A DNA stretch of 64,000 bases from Sphingobium sp. SYK-6 (GTDB lineage Bacteria; Pseudomonadota; Alphaproteobacteria; Sphingomonadales; Sphingomonadaceae), in contig NC_015976.1 in NCBI RefSeq assembly GCF_000283515.1, forward strand, positions 2,512,501 to 2,576,500, given 5' to 3'. The notes beneath the pieces were generated by a model, which ran no database searches, was not told the DNA's origin, and saw nothing but the letters and a program-made list of their open reading frames with translations. The stretch's first letter is position 1. Every line of letters starts with the position of its first letter. The translations under genes and the position numbers were made by a program. Below, in pieces: positions 17,773-26,334 of this stretch.

Positions 17773-18135
17773 TCAGTCCGGCGTGTCGGGTGCGGCGGCG
17801 GCGCGGTGCCAGTCATAAGCGCGCGTCACACGGGTCGCGATCATCCGGTAGGAGTCATACCAGCGCGCCCGGCCGACATCGCGGGTGGCGGCATGCTCGG
17901 CATGGGCTCGCCAGGCGCGCGCGCTCGCCTCGTCCGCCCAGTAGCTGACCGTGATGCCAAGGCCATCGGCGCCGCGCGCGCTGTCCATGCCGAGATAGCC
18001 CGGCTGGCGCGCCGCCAGCGCCGCCATGGCCGCCCCGGCGCGCTCATAGCCGGCCTCGTCTGCCTCCGTGCGCTGCGAGACGAAAATCACCGCGACCGCG
18101 TCCTTCGGGGGCAAATCGCCCGGTGCCATGCTCAT
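17773..18135 (-). CDS. Antibiotic biosynthesis monooxygenase-like (ABM) protein
   Basis: 120 residues. It has the ferredoxin-like alpha/beta pattern of ABM proteins: V-A-V-I-F-V-S-Q-R-T, M-A-A-L-A-A-R-Q-P-G-Y-L-G-M-D-S and I-T-V-S-Y-W-A-D-E-A-S-A-R-A-W (about 60-80), a signature seen in small haem-degrading or quinone monooxygenases. The substrate is unknown. A GGAG ribosome site precedes the chosen ATG. It is divergent from the PmtA-like gene, with about 77 bases between the starts. Confidence 0.8.
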   Translation of the reverse strand: MSMAPGDLPPKDAVAVIFVSQRTEADEAGYERAGAAMAALAARQPGYLGMDSARGADGLGITVSYWADEASARAWRAHAEHAATRDVGRARWYDSYRMIATRVTRAYDWHRAAAAPDTPD

Positions 18136-18212
18136 GTTAATCTCCTGCGCGCAACGTCCTTGCCAGTCGTGCGTTCTTTTGTCACCCGTCGCACATGGGA
18201 GACCCTGACTAG

Positions 18213-18836
18213 ATGACCGCAGCAGAGCGCATCGCTTCGCCCGGCCTGTTTTTCGCCAAACAGTTCCTGCGCCATCCCCGGATGATCGGCTCGGCCATTC
18301 CGACCTCCTCGATCGCGATCCGCGCCCTGCTCGATCCTGTCGACTGGGCATCGGCGCGCGTCGTCGTCGAATATGGCCCCGGCACCGGCGTGTTCACACG
18401 GGCGCTGCTGGCGCGGCTCTCCCCCCATGCCCGGCTGATCGCGATCGATACAAACCCGGTGTTCGTGAATTATCTGCGCGACTCCCTAAAGGACGAGCGG
18501 CTGACCTGCGTGGAGGGATCGGCCGCCGACGTGCGCAAGATCCTCGCAGACCTGGGCCTTGAGGCGGCGAATTATATCGTTTCCGGCCTCCCCTTCTCGA
18601 CCCTGCCGGACGGCGTGGGCGACGAGATCATGGACGCGACGCAGCGCGCCATCGCGCCGGGCGGCGCGTTCCTCGTCTACCAATATTCCAGTTTCGTGCT
18701 GCCTTATCTGAAGGCGCGCTTTCCGCGTGTCGACGTGGATCGCGTCTGGCGTTGCATCCCGCCCGCGCAGCTCTTCTGGGCCCGGAAGGACGCGGCCGCC
18801 GTCAGCGTTTGCGGCGAGAGTTTAGCCGCCGAGTGA
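18213..18836 (+). CDS. PmtA-like class I SAM methyltransferase
   Basis: 207 residues. The SAM-binding motif is V-V-V-E-Y-G-P-G-T-G-V-F-T (about 49-61), followed by A-I-D-T-N-P and the motif Y-I-V-S-G-L-P-F-S-T-L-P, typical of rRNA-dimethyltransferase-like phospholipid N-methyltransferases. The opening F-F-A-K-Q-F-L-R-H-P-R-M-I-G-S-A-I-P-T-S matches phosphatidylethanolamine N-methyltransferase relatives. The likely role is phospholipid head-group methylation, but small-molecule methylation cannot be excluded. Its 3' end overlaps the opposing cardiolipin synthase gene by 35 bases. Confidence 0.8.
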   Translation: MTAAERIASPGLFFAKQFLRHPRMIGSAIPTSSIAIRALLDPVDWASARVVVEYGPGTGVFTRALLARLSPHARLIAIDTNPVFVNYLRDSLKDERLTCVEGSAADVRKILADLGLEAANYIVSGLPFSTLPDGVGDEIMDATQRAIAPGGAFLVYQYSSFVLPYLKARFPRVDVDRVWRCIPPAQLFWARKDAAAVSVCGESLAAE

Positions 18837-19983
18837 CGGTGTAATCCAGCACACCGACCAGCAGATATTGCAAGGACCAGATGAAACGCTGCAGTGGGCC
18901 CGCCATGTAGCGGTGAACCCGCGCATCGATCTCGTCGCTATCCGCCGCGAGCCGCTCGACCAGCGCGCGCGCCTCGGCGGCGAAGGCGGCATCCTCGATG
19001 CGCAGCATGAGCTCGAGATTGATGAACAGGCTGCGCATGTCGAAATTGGCCGAGCCGACATAGACGATATCATCGATGACGATCAGCTTCATGTGAAGCT
19101 TCTGCGGCCGATATTCGAAGATGCGCACGCCGCCGCGCAGCAGCCGCTTGTAGAGATGCCGGGCGGCGCCGATGGTCGCGCTGTTGTCCGAGCGCATCGG
19201 CGCGATCAGCCGCGCGCAGCCGCGCCGCGCGACACCGTTGATCCGCTTGATCATGCCCCGGCTCGGCGAGAAATAGGCCGCGACGAGGTCCAGCCGCTCG
19301 CCTTTCTCCAGGTCCGCCTTCACATGGCGCGTCCAGCTGTTGAGATAGCGGGTGGGGCCGCCGATGAGCCAGCGCGCCTCTCCCGTTCCCGGCTTCCAGT
19401 CACGCACCAGCTGGCGCAGCCGGCGAAAGCGCTGCGGGCTGTCGATGGTCCAGTCCGCCAGCGCATCGAACCAGTGCTGCAACGCGCCGGCGAGCGGCCC
19501 GCGCACCATCATCCCGAGATCGCACCAGGCGAGCTCCTCGGTCCATGAACCGAAATAGGATTTCTCGCAGTTGAAGCCGCCGATCAGCGCGTGCCGGCCA
19601 TCGGCGATCGCCATCTTCTGGTGATTACGGATCAGATAGCGGGTGGTGCGATGGGCACCGAAGCGGGCGAAGCGCGCGCCGGCCTCCCGAAGCGGCGCGA
19701 AGACCGAATCCGGCGTCGTCGCGGTGCCGAACGCATCGACGATCAGTGTCACCGCGACATGCCGGTTGCATGCCTCCACCAGCGCATCGATCACCTGCTG
19801 GCTGCACTCGTCCCGCCCGAAGATATAATAGAAGATGTCGAGCCGCTCGCGCGCGTCCGCGATAAGCCCGAGCAGGGCCTCGAGGCGCTCGATGCCGCCC
19901 GGGATGAGGAGCAGTTCATTGCCTGCGACGATGTGCCGGGCGACAGCTTCTTCTCGGGCTTGGCGGGCGCCGTGGCTTTCCAT
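18802..19983 (-). CDS. Cardiolipin synthase / phospholipase D-like transferase
   Basis: 393 residues with two HKD motifs: His121-x-Lys123-x4-Asp128 in N-H-Q-K-M-A-I-A-D-G and His297-x-Lys299-x4-Asp304 in L-H-M-K-L-I-V-I-D-D. Each is followed by the G-G/G-S-A-N-F-D strand. This is the bacterial Cls layout but without the usual N-terminal membrane pair, resembling ClsB-type enzymes. The start was set at 19983 because GGAGGGG lies just upstream; an earlier in-frame ATG at 20001 is less likely. It is tail-to-tail with the PmtA-like gene, so two lipid enzymes sit together. Confidence 0.88.
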   Translation of the reverse strand: MESHGARQAREEAVARHIVAGNELLLIPGGIERLEALLGLIADARERLDIFYYIFGRDECSQQVIDALVEACNRHVAVTLIVDAFGTATTPDSVFAPLREAGARFARFGAHRTTRYLIRNHQKMAIADGRHALIGGFNCEKSYFGSWTEELAWCDLGMMVRGPLAGALQHWFDALADWTIDSPQRFRRLRQLVRDWKPGTGEARWLIGGPTRYLNSWTRHVKADLEKGERLDLVAAYFSPSRGMIKRINGVARRGCARLIAPMRSDNSATIGAARHLYKRLLRGGVRIFEYRPQKLHMKLIVIDDIVYVGSANFDMRSLFINLELMLRIEDAAFAAEARALVERLAADSDEIDARVHRYMAGPLQRFIWSLQYLLVGVLDYTVTRRLNSRRKR

Positions 19984-20101
19984 AGCCCCTCCATGGGCCA
20001 CTCTCGCTTGCTTGCCAAGACGCGCATTTCCTTGACTTGCGCACGCGTCGCTGTTAGCGGATCGCGCTTCCCAATCATGTCCGCTGTTTCAGGAGCCAAG
20101 C

Positions 20102-20446
20102 ATGGCGCGCGTTACTGTCGAAGATTGCATCGACAAGGTTCCCAACCGTTTCGACCTCGTTCTTCTCGCTGCGCAGCGCGCGCGGGCGATCTCGGGCGGC
20201 GCGGAACTGACTCTCGACCGGGACCGGGACAAGAACCCCGTCGTTGCCCTGCGCGAGATCGCCGAGGAGACCGTCATGCCCGACGATCTCAAGCATGAAC
20301 TCATCGGATCGATGCAGAAGATGCAGATTGACGATGACGATACGCCTGACGAGATCGGCTCGATCGCCCGCTCGGCTGAGGCACTGCGGCTCACCGCCGC
20401 CACGCCGCCGCGCGCGCACAATCTGGGTGCCGACTACGAAGGCTGA
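20102..20446 (+). CDS. rpoZ: RNA polymerase omega subunit
   Basis: 114 residues. It helps fold and assemble RNA polymerase around beta-prime. The family start [24 protein letters not shown] is intact, with A-R-x-I-S-G-G and [11 protein letters not shown]. The C-terminus carries an acidic extension (about 70-114) as in other alphaproteobacteria. It overlaps the end of the opposing DUF3800 gene by 13 bases, and its terminator lies inside that gene. relA/spoT, a frequent neighbour, is not here. Confidence 0.95.
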   Translation: MARVTVEDCIDKVPNRFDLVLLAAQRARAISGGAELTLDRDRDKNPVVALREIAEETVMPDDLKHELIGSMQKMQIDDDDTPDEIGSIARSAEALRLTAATPPRAHNLGADYEG

Positions 20447-21105
20447 GAAGCCGGGTTTCGCGATTTCGGACGTCCGGCATTGCCCTGCAATGCCGGATGT
20501 TTTTGTTTGGGCGGCGGCACCGCGCGCAAGCGACCGCTGCGCAGCATGCCGGTCTCGAGAAACGGCGCCACGATTTCGTGGATGCGTCCTGACCGGTTCG
20601 ATCCGATCGCGAGATTGAAGAAGCTGTTCGCCACGACATCGGCGATTTGCACGCCCGGGGAAAGATGGCTGTGGACCAGACGGGCCGAGCCGCAGCTTTC
20701 GAGCAACCGGGCAACGTCCCGCCGCATCTCCTCCAGCATCAGGTCGTGATAGCGCCCGGTATCGATCACGAAGCTGACGCAATCGCCTCCTTCGGCGAGC
20801 CATTCCGCGACAAGCTGGTTGAGCAGGGCGACATAGACGTCGAAATCATCCGGCCGGCCGCCCGGCTGCTCACGATCGTTTTCCAGCGTGCAGATGCGGG
20901 CGCGGCCGCCGAAGCGGTCCAGCAACTCGAAGAAAAAAGCGCGCTCGATGGTGCTGATGCGGCTGCCCTTCAGCTCGCCATGCAGGCCCGTGACGGCCTT
21001 GAAGCGCTTGAGGAGCGCATCCGCCGCATCCGCCTCGATATCCACGGCGGCGATAACCATCGCGCCGGCGGGCAGGCTGCCGCTTTCATCCATGTAGATC
21101 GGCAT
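20434..21105 (-). CDS. DUF3800-domain protein
   Basis: 223 residues. The diagnostic Y-M-D-E-S-G at residues 4-9 and the later [17 protein letters not shown] segment define DUF3800, a family with an RNase H-like appearance often found near mobile or defence loci; the activity is unproven. The ribosome site GGAG sits 7-10 bases upstream of this ATG. The basic, Pro/Ser-rich C-terminal tail (about 200-223) is encoded over the rpoZ terminator. It is probably an accessory gene next to rpoZ. Confidence 0.78.
   Translation of the reverse strand: MPIYMDESGSLPAGAMVIAAVDIEADAADALLKRFKAVTGLHGELKGSRISTIERAFFFELLDRFGGRARICTLENDREQPGGRPDDFDVYVALLNQLVAEWLAEGGDCVSFVIDTGRYHDLMLEEMRRDVARLLESCGSARLVHSHLSPGVQIADVVANSFFNLAIGSNRSGRIHEIVAPFLETGMLRSGRLRAVPPPKQKHPALQGNAGRPKSRNPASQPS
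20474..20508 (+). terminator. Rho-independent terminator of rpoZ
   Basis: A 9-bp perfect stem, CCGGCATTG (20474-20482) and CAATGCCGG (20488-20496), has a 5-base loop and is followed by ATGTTTTTGTTT. It begins 28 bases after the rpoZ stop and is read in the opposite direction as coding sequence of the DUF3800 protein. Confidence 0.88.
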
Positions 21106-21281
21106 TGCGCTTCTCCCTCCCCTGACCGCGGCGCCCTGTTCCACGCTTGCGCTGCCTACCGGCCGCGGGGTCCGGCGGCGTCATCGGTCCCGCGTGGATG
21201 GCCAGTCGCGCAGACATGAAAAGGCCGGACGATCCGCTTGCGCATGACCGCCCGGCCCTGTTTCTGTTCGTCGTCCGGACC

Positions 21282-23231
21282 TCAGACGCCCTGTGGCGCC
21301 GGATCGGCGACGGGCCCCTTGCGGCGGCCGGTCTTGGGGATCGAGGTGCCGGTGGTCGGCACCGACTGCGGCCGGACCGTCTGGCCTTCGCGCACCAGCT
21401 CGCCCCTCTCGATCAGGGTCTTGATTTCCTCGCCCGAGAGCGTCTCGAACTCGAGCAGGGCATTGGCGAGCAGATGCAGCTGATCGTTGTGATCCTTGAG
21501 GAGCTGGTGCGCGCGGTCATAGCCCGCGTCCACGATCCTGCGGATTTCCTTGTCGATCTTCTGCGCCGTCTCGTCCGACATGTGGACGCGCTGGCTTTGC
21601 GAATAGCCCAGGAACGTCTCGCCCTGCGGCTCCTCATATTGCAGCGGCCCCATCTCGTCGGACATGCCCCACTGCGTCACCATGTCACGCGCGAGGCGCG
21701 TGGCATACTGAATGTCGCTGGATGCGCCGGACGACACCTTGTCATAGCCGAAGATGATTTCCTCGGCGACGCGCCCGCCCATCGAAACGGCGAGGTTCGC
21801 GTACATCTTGTCGCGGTGGTAGCTGTAATTGTCTCGCTCGGGCAGGCGCATGACCATGCCCAGCGCACGGCCGCGCGGAATGATCGTCGCCTTGTGGATC
21901 GGGTCCGAAGCCGGCTCGTGCAGCGCGACGATGGCATGGCCCGCCTCATGATAGGCGGTCATCTTCTTCTCGTCCTCGGTCATGACCATGGAGCGCCGCT
22001 CGGCACCCATCATGACCTTGTCCTTGGCCGATTCGAACTCCGCATTGGCGACGAGCCGCTTGCCGCGCCGCGCCGCCATCAGCGCCGCCTCGTTGACGAG
22101 ATTGGCGAGATCGGCACCGGAGAAGCCCGGCGTGCCGCGCGCGATGGCGCGGGCGTCCACGTCCGGCGCCAGCGGCACCTTCTTCATGTGGACCTGCAGG
22201 ATCTTCACGCGGCCCTCGATGTCCGGGCGCGGCACGACCACCTGCCGGTCGAAGCGGCCGGGGCGCAGCAGCGCGGGATCGAGCACGTCAGGCCGGTTGG
22301 TCGCGGCGATGATGATGATGCCTTCGTTCGATTCGAAGCCGTCCATCTCCACGAGGAGCTGGTTCAGCGTCTGCTCGCGCTCGTCATTGCCGTTGCCCAG
22401 GCCAGCGCCGCGATGGCGGCCGACCGCGTCGATCTCGTCGATGAAGACGATGCACGGCGCGTTCTTCTTGGCCTGCTCGAACATGTCGCGCACGCGGCTG
22501 GCGCCGACGCCCACGAACATCTCGACGAAATCCGAGCCGGAGATGGTGAAGAAGGGCACGCCCGCCTCGCCCGCGATGGCGCGGGCCAGCAGCGTCTTGC
22601 CGGTGCCGGGCGAGCCGACCAGCAGCGCACCCTTGGGGATCTTGCCGCCCAGCCGCGCGAACTTGCTCGGGTCCTTCAGGAACTCGACGATCTCCTGCAG
22701 TTCCTCGCGCGCCTCGTCGATGCCGGCGACGTCGTCGAAGGTGACGCGGCCATGCTTCTCCGTGAGCAGCTTGGCCTTGGACTTGCCGAAGCCCATGGCG
22801 CCACCCGCGCCGCCGCCTTTCTGCATCTGGCGCAGCACGAAGAAGGCAATGCCCAGGATGAGAACGAACGGCAGCGACTGGTAAAGCAGGATCATCCAGA
22901 AATTGGGCTGTTCCTCGGGCTGGCCGCTGAACTTGACGCCATTCTGGTCGAGCAGCGTGGTGAGCTGCGGATCAGGCACGGTGTAGGTCGTGAAGCGCTG
23001 GTCATTCTTGAGAACCCCGGTGATCCGGTCCGGCGCAATGGCGACTTCCTTGACGGCGCCCGCTTCCACGCGCGAGCGGAAATCGGAATAGGCGATGGCG
23101 GTGCCCTTGCCTGCGCTCATGCCCTTGCTGTCGAACACGGTGACGAACATCAGCAGCGCCAGGAACACGCCGGCCAGAATGAGCGCGCTCTTGATCCAGG
23201 GATTGCCTTGCGGCTCTTTGTTGTCGTTCAT
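21282..23231 (-). CDS. ftsH: ATP-dependent zinc metalloprotease FtsH
   Basis: 649 residues. This membrane-anchored AAA+ protease degrades misfolded membrane and regulatory proteins. There are two transmembrane helices (about 14-32 and 111-131) around a periplasmic domain, Walker A G-S-P-G-T-G-K-T at 206-213, Walker B I-V-F-I-D-E-I-D, and the zinc site His428-Glu429-A-G-His432. The second region of homology ([20 protein letters not shown]) is intact. It lies 53 bases downstream of tilS in a rodZ-cpoB-tilS-ftsH run. Confidence 0.97.
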   Translation of the reverse strand: MNDNKEPQGNPWIKSALILAGVFLALLMFVTVFDSKGMSAGKGTAIAYSDFRSRVEAGAVKEVAIAPDRITGVLKNDQRFTTYTVPDPQLTTLLDQNGVKFSGQPEEQPNFWMILLYQSLPFVLILGIAFFVLRQMQKGGGAGGAMGFGKSKAKLLTEKHGRVTFDDVAGIDEAREELQEIVEFLKDPSKFARLGGKIPKGALLVGSPGTGKTLLARAIAGEAGVPFFTISGSDFVEMFVGVGASRVRDMFEQAKKNAPCIVFIDEIDAVGRHRGAGLGNGNDEREQTLNQLLVEMDGFESNEGIIIIAATNRPDVLDPALLRPGRFDRQVVVPRPDIEGRVKILQVHMKKVPLAPDVDARAIARGTPGFSGADLANLVNEAALMAARRGKRLVANAEFESAKDKVMMGAERRSMVMTEDEKKMTAYHEAGHAIVALHEPASDPIHKATIIPRGRALGMVMRLPERDNYSYHRDKMYANLAVSMGGRVAEEIIFGYDKVSSGASSDIQYATRLARDMVTQWGMSDEMGPLQYEEPQGETFLGYSQSQRVHMSDETAQKIDKEIRRIVDAGYDRAHQLLKDHNDQLHLLANALLEFETLSGEEIKTLIERGELVREGQTVRPQSVPTTGTSIPKTGRRKGPVADPAPQGV

Positions 23232-23284
23232 CTCATCTCGCTTTCGCGCTTCAAAATAGGACATCCCGCCCGGAACACAATGGC

Positions 23285-24232
23285 TCAGCGCGAGTTTCGC
23301 GCCGCCGCCCGCCGCACGGTCCACTGCGCGCCGCCGGAGACGACGCAGTCCGCCAGAGCGACCGTCCTACCATCCAAAAGCTGAAGAAGCGCTTGATCCA
23401 GCGACGGGCCGCGCGGTTTTTCGGCCTTGGGGTGGCAATGGGCGATCATCCGGAGCAGCAAACGGCGCAGAATCTCGGGCGGCAGGTCCGTGCGGCGGAG
23501 CGTCGCGCTCCCGGCCTCGAACGCGATCGACTCCGCCGCGAGCGTGTCCGTCATCCAGCCCAAGGCCGAATCGGCCTGCGCCAGCGCATCCACCGAGCGG
23601 GCAAGGCCACCGGGATCGATCAACGTGCTGCCCTCCAGCGCGGTACGCATGCGGACGCGATCGAAGCGCGGGTCCTCGTTGCTGGGATCATCGATGAAGG
23701 GAATGCCGGCTCGCTCGCAGAAGTCGCGCAAGGCCGCTCGCCGCGTCCCCAGCAGCGGCCGCAGCAACGTGCCGCGCCGCGCGCGCACGGACGCGAGGCC
23801 ACCCACGCCCGCACCCCGGCCGAGACGCAGCAGGATCGTCTCGATCTGGTCGTCGGCCTGATGCGCCGTCATCAACCAGGCGAGCCCCCGCGCCCCGCGC
23901 CATTCCTCCAGCAAGGCATAGCGCGCGGCCCGCGCGGCGGCCTGGAGATTGCCTTCCAGCGGCGGCGGCGGGCCGAGAATGACGTGGGGAATGCCCTGCC
24001 CCTCGCACCAGCGGGCCACCATGGCCGCCTCGCCCCGGGCGGCCGCGCGCAAACCATGATCCACGGTGGCGGCTTCCACCCGGCCGGGCCAGGCGTGATA
24101 CGCGAGGGCAAGCAGCGCCATGCTGTCCGCCCCGCCGGAAACGGCGATGCCGATGCGCTCCTCCGTCGCCAGCGGCCGGCCGAGCAGGCGGTGGGTTTCC
24201 GCCTTCAGCCGGTCCGCAAGCGCGTCAGGCAC
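23285..24232 (-). CDS. tilS: tRNA(Ile)-lysidine synthase
   Basis: 315 residues. TilS makes lysidine at C34 of tRNA-Ile(CAU) so that it reads AUA. The PP-loop S-G-G-A-D-S is at residues 32-37, followed by [20 protein letters not shown] and the R-P-L-L segment. The C-terminal domain is shorter than in the 430-residue E. coli enzyme, as in other alphaproteobacteria. The start is GTG and overlaps the cpoB stop by 8 bases, indicating coupled translation. Confidence 0.92.
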   Translation of the reverse strand: MPDALADRLKAETHRLLGRPLATEERIGIAVSGGADSMALLALAYHAWPGRVEAATVDHGLRAAARGEAAMVARWCEGQGIPHVILGPPPPLEGNLQAAARAARYALLEEWRGARGLAWLMTAHQADDQIETILLRLGRGAGVGGLASVRARRGTLLRPLLGTRRAALRDFCERAGIPFIDDPSNEDPRFDRVRMRTALEGSTLIDPGGLARSVDALAQADSALGWMTDTLAAESIAFEAGSATLRRTDLPPEILRRLLLRMIAHCHPKAEKPRGPSLDQALLQLLDGRTVALADCVVSGGAQWTVRRAAARNSR

Positions 24233-25160
24233 CGCACTTTGCGCGTGCCCGGCCCCTGGTCATCATGTCCCGCGCCGTGGCCGGCATGTTGTCGGCGAAG
24301 ACTTCGGCAAGCTCGTCATAAGCGAGGCACGCGTCCTTGAGCCGGTTGAGCTTGATGAGCGCTTCGCCGACCCAGGCGAGGCTTTCCGCTGCCCGGTCAC
24401 CCTTCGGCCGGACCCGGTAATTCTCGTAGAGGACCTTCGCGGCGGTGGAGGGCTTGCCATCGTCCAGATAGGCGCGGCCGAGCAGGTTCTGCGCGCGGCT
24501 GGCAATCGGGTCCTTGCCGTATTTGTCAACGGTTTCCTGAAGCTGCGCCTGCGCCTCGGGATAGAATTTGGCTTCCCAGAGACGGAAGCCATAAGTGTAG
24601 CTGTCGAGCGCGGCATTGCCCGTGCTCGGCTTCTCGATCGCCGCCACCTTCTCGGTGCGCGCGAGCAAGGGCGTTTCCCCGGGGGCCGGCCGCGGCTGGG
24701 TCGCGGGCGCTTTGCCACCGGCCTGGGCCGGCGGGGTCGCAAGGCCCTCCTCGGCGGGCGGCGCGACCGCCGGCAACGGCGGCGGCGCACTGAACTTGGC
24801 GAAGGCCTCTTCCAGCTGCCTCAGCCGATAGCCCGATTCCTCGACCTGGCCGGTCAGACGCGCGAGCTGCGCCTCGATCGCGGAGACGCGCGCGGTCAGA
24901 TCGGCAACCGGGGATGCGGCCGGCGAGCCGGCGGACACGCCGGGCGTCGGCGTGGGCGGCGCCACGTCCGGGACGACCACCTGCCCGCCCGGGAACACCT
25001 TGCGCTGCACGGCGCGCATCTCCTGCTCGAGCCTGTCGACCCGGCGTTCAACGGTCGGCTGCTGCTGCGCGGACGCGCTCGCGCCCCAACCGAGGGAAAG
25101 GCAAGCGCCGGCGAGAAGGAAATGCCGGAAACCCCGACGATGAGATGACATCAATTTCAT
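24225..25160 (-). CDS. cpoB: Cell division coordinator CpoB / Tol-Pal protein YbgF
   Basis: 311 residues. A signal peptide (about 1-30, ending A-S-A-Q) exports it to the periplasm. A short coiled coil follows (R-R-V-D-R-L-E-Q-E-M-R-A-V-Q, about 36-50, and again near 80-115), then a Pro/Ala linker, then three TPR units (about 190-305) starting A-L-D-S-Y-T-Y-G-F-R-L-W-E-A-K-F-Y-P-E-A. This is the CpoB/YbgF layout that links peptidoglycan synthesis with outer-membrane constriction. The tol-pal genes are not adjacent. An AGGAAC ribosome site precedes the ATG. Confidence 0.88.
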   Translation of the reverse strand: MKLMSSHRRGFRHFLLAGACLSLGWGASASAQQQPTVERRVDRLEQEMRAVQRKVFPGGQVVVPDVAPPTPTPGVSAGSPAASPVADLTARVSAIEAQLARLTGQVEESGYRLRQLEEAFAKFSAPPPLPAVAPPAEEGLATPPAQAGGKAPATQPRPAPGETPLLARTEKVAAIEKPSTGNAALDSYTYGFRLWEAKFYPEAQAQLQETVDKYGKDPIASRAQNLLGRAYLDDGKPSTAAKVLYENYRVRPKGDRAAESLAWVGEALIKLNRLKDACLAYDELAEVFADNMPATARDMMTRGRARAKCGA

Positions 25161-25278
25161 GATCCAGTTCCTGATGGGCTGAAATATCCATAGCCGATCC
25201 CATGCCGCGGTAAAGCGCCCAGGTGGCGTGATCGAGGGCCCAGACCGGGCCGGTGCCTGCTCGCGGCCGGTGCAGCCG

Positions 25279-26166
25279 TCAGTGGCCTCCGGCGCGGGGC
25301 GCCGGGCCTGCGCCGGCATTGAGGGGAGACCCAGGAGCGGGAGGCGCGGGGGCGGCATCCTCATTATCCTGCCCGGCCTGACGGGACAGCAAGGCGGCGG
25401 CACTGATCGGAACATCCGAGATGGTCCTTTCCGCCGTGCCCAGCGGCGGCACGGCCCGGCCGCTCACGGTGACCGCGAGCGCATCCGGCCGGCCGGTCAG
25501 GATCATGGGATTGCGGGCATTGTCCGGCACCGTGTAGCGCTCGTCCTTGGCCAGCATGCCCTCGAACAAGCGCTGGCCATCCGGCTCGTAAACGCGCAGC
25601 CACACCTCGTTGACCGCCGTGAGGACCACCGGCCCGCGCGGTGCGACGCCGACAGCAGCACGCGGCGGCGCGACCGGATCTGCGATCCGCGTCTCGGTGC
25701 GTTCCTCGGCGGCGAGTTGCTCGTCCGTGGGCGGCGTATTGAGCTGCATGCGCCAGATGGCGTAGCCGCCGGCGAACAGCAGCACGAGCACCGCAGCCAC
25801 CCAGGCCAGATAGCGCGGGGGGACGCTGCTGGGATCGACCGGCTCCTCGATTTCGTAGGGATCCTGACCGAGCCCGCCCATCTCGTCGATCTCGGCGCGC
25901 ACCTTCGCTACCAGCGCCGCTTCGTCCAGTCCGACGGCGCGCGCGAAGGCCCGGGAGAAGCCGGCGCAATAGGTCGTGCCCGGCAAAGCATTATAATCAC
26001 CGGCCTCAAGCGCGGCGAGATGGCGCATCGGCACGCGGGTGCGCGCGGCGACCTCTTCGAGAGTCAGACCCGCAGCTTCCCGCGCCCGGCGCATCTGCTC
26101 CGGCGCACTGGCGTTGCTGTCCGCGACCACGTCTTGTTCTTCAGCCTTGCTGGGCTCAGGAGCCAT
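25279..26166 (-). CDS. RodZ-like HTH membrane protein with DUF4115
   Basis: 295 residues. An N-terminal helix-turn-helix (about 24-90: M-R-R-A-R-E-A-A-G-L-T-L-E-E-V-A-A-R-T-R-V-P) is followed by an acidic linker, one transmembrane helix (about 121-139), then a periplasmic DUF4115 beta domain (about 180-260: W-L-R-V-Y-E-P-D-G-Q-R-L-F-E-G). This is the layout of RodZ, which bridges MreB to the cell-wall elongation machinery. It lies 118 bases upstream of cpoB on the same strand, consistent with an envelope/division operon. Confidence 0.87.
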   Translation of the reverse strand: MAPEPSKAEEQDVVADSNASAPEQMRRAREAAGLTLEEVAARTRVPMRHLAALEAGDYNALPGTTYCAGFSRAFARAVGLDEAALVAKVRAEIDEMGGLGQDPYEIEEPVDPSSVPPRYLAWVAAVLVLLFAGGYAIWRMQLNTPPTDEQLAAEERTETRIADPVAPPRAAVGVAPRGPVVLTAVNEVWLRVYEPDGQRLFEGMLAKDERYTVPDNARNPMILTGRPDALAVTVSGRAVPPLGTAERTISDVPISAAALLSRQAGQDNEDAAPAPPAPGSPLNAGAGPAPRAGGH

Positions 26167-26334
26167 GTCTCGTCCGTTGTTCGGTCCGCATTCCGGCTCT
26201 GCGTTGTTTCATGGCAGGCCATGCGCGTCAACGCGCTTAAGAAAGCCGGTGTGAGAGAAATGCGCACGCAAGGGATTGCGTTGCCGGGATAATCATGCGG
26301 ACACGCGGTGCCGGTCCGCATCGGATCGCTTGGC

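Noticed and set aside
21147..23384. Long plus-strand open frame opposite ftsH
   Set aside because: It is a GC-skew shadow. The minus strand carries a complete, motif-rich ftsH, and the plus-strand protein is rich in His, Arg and Asp with no domain.
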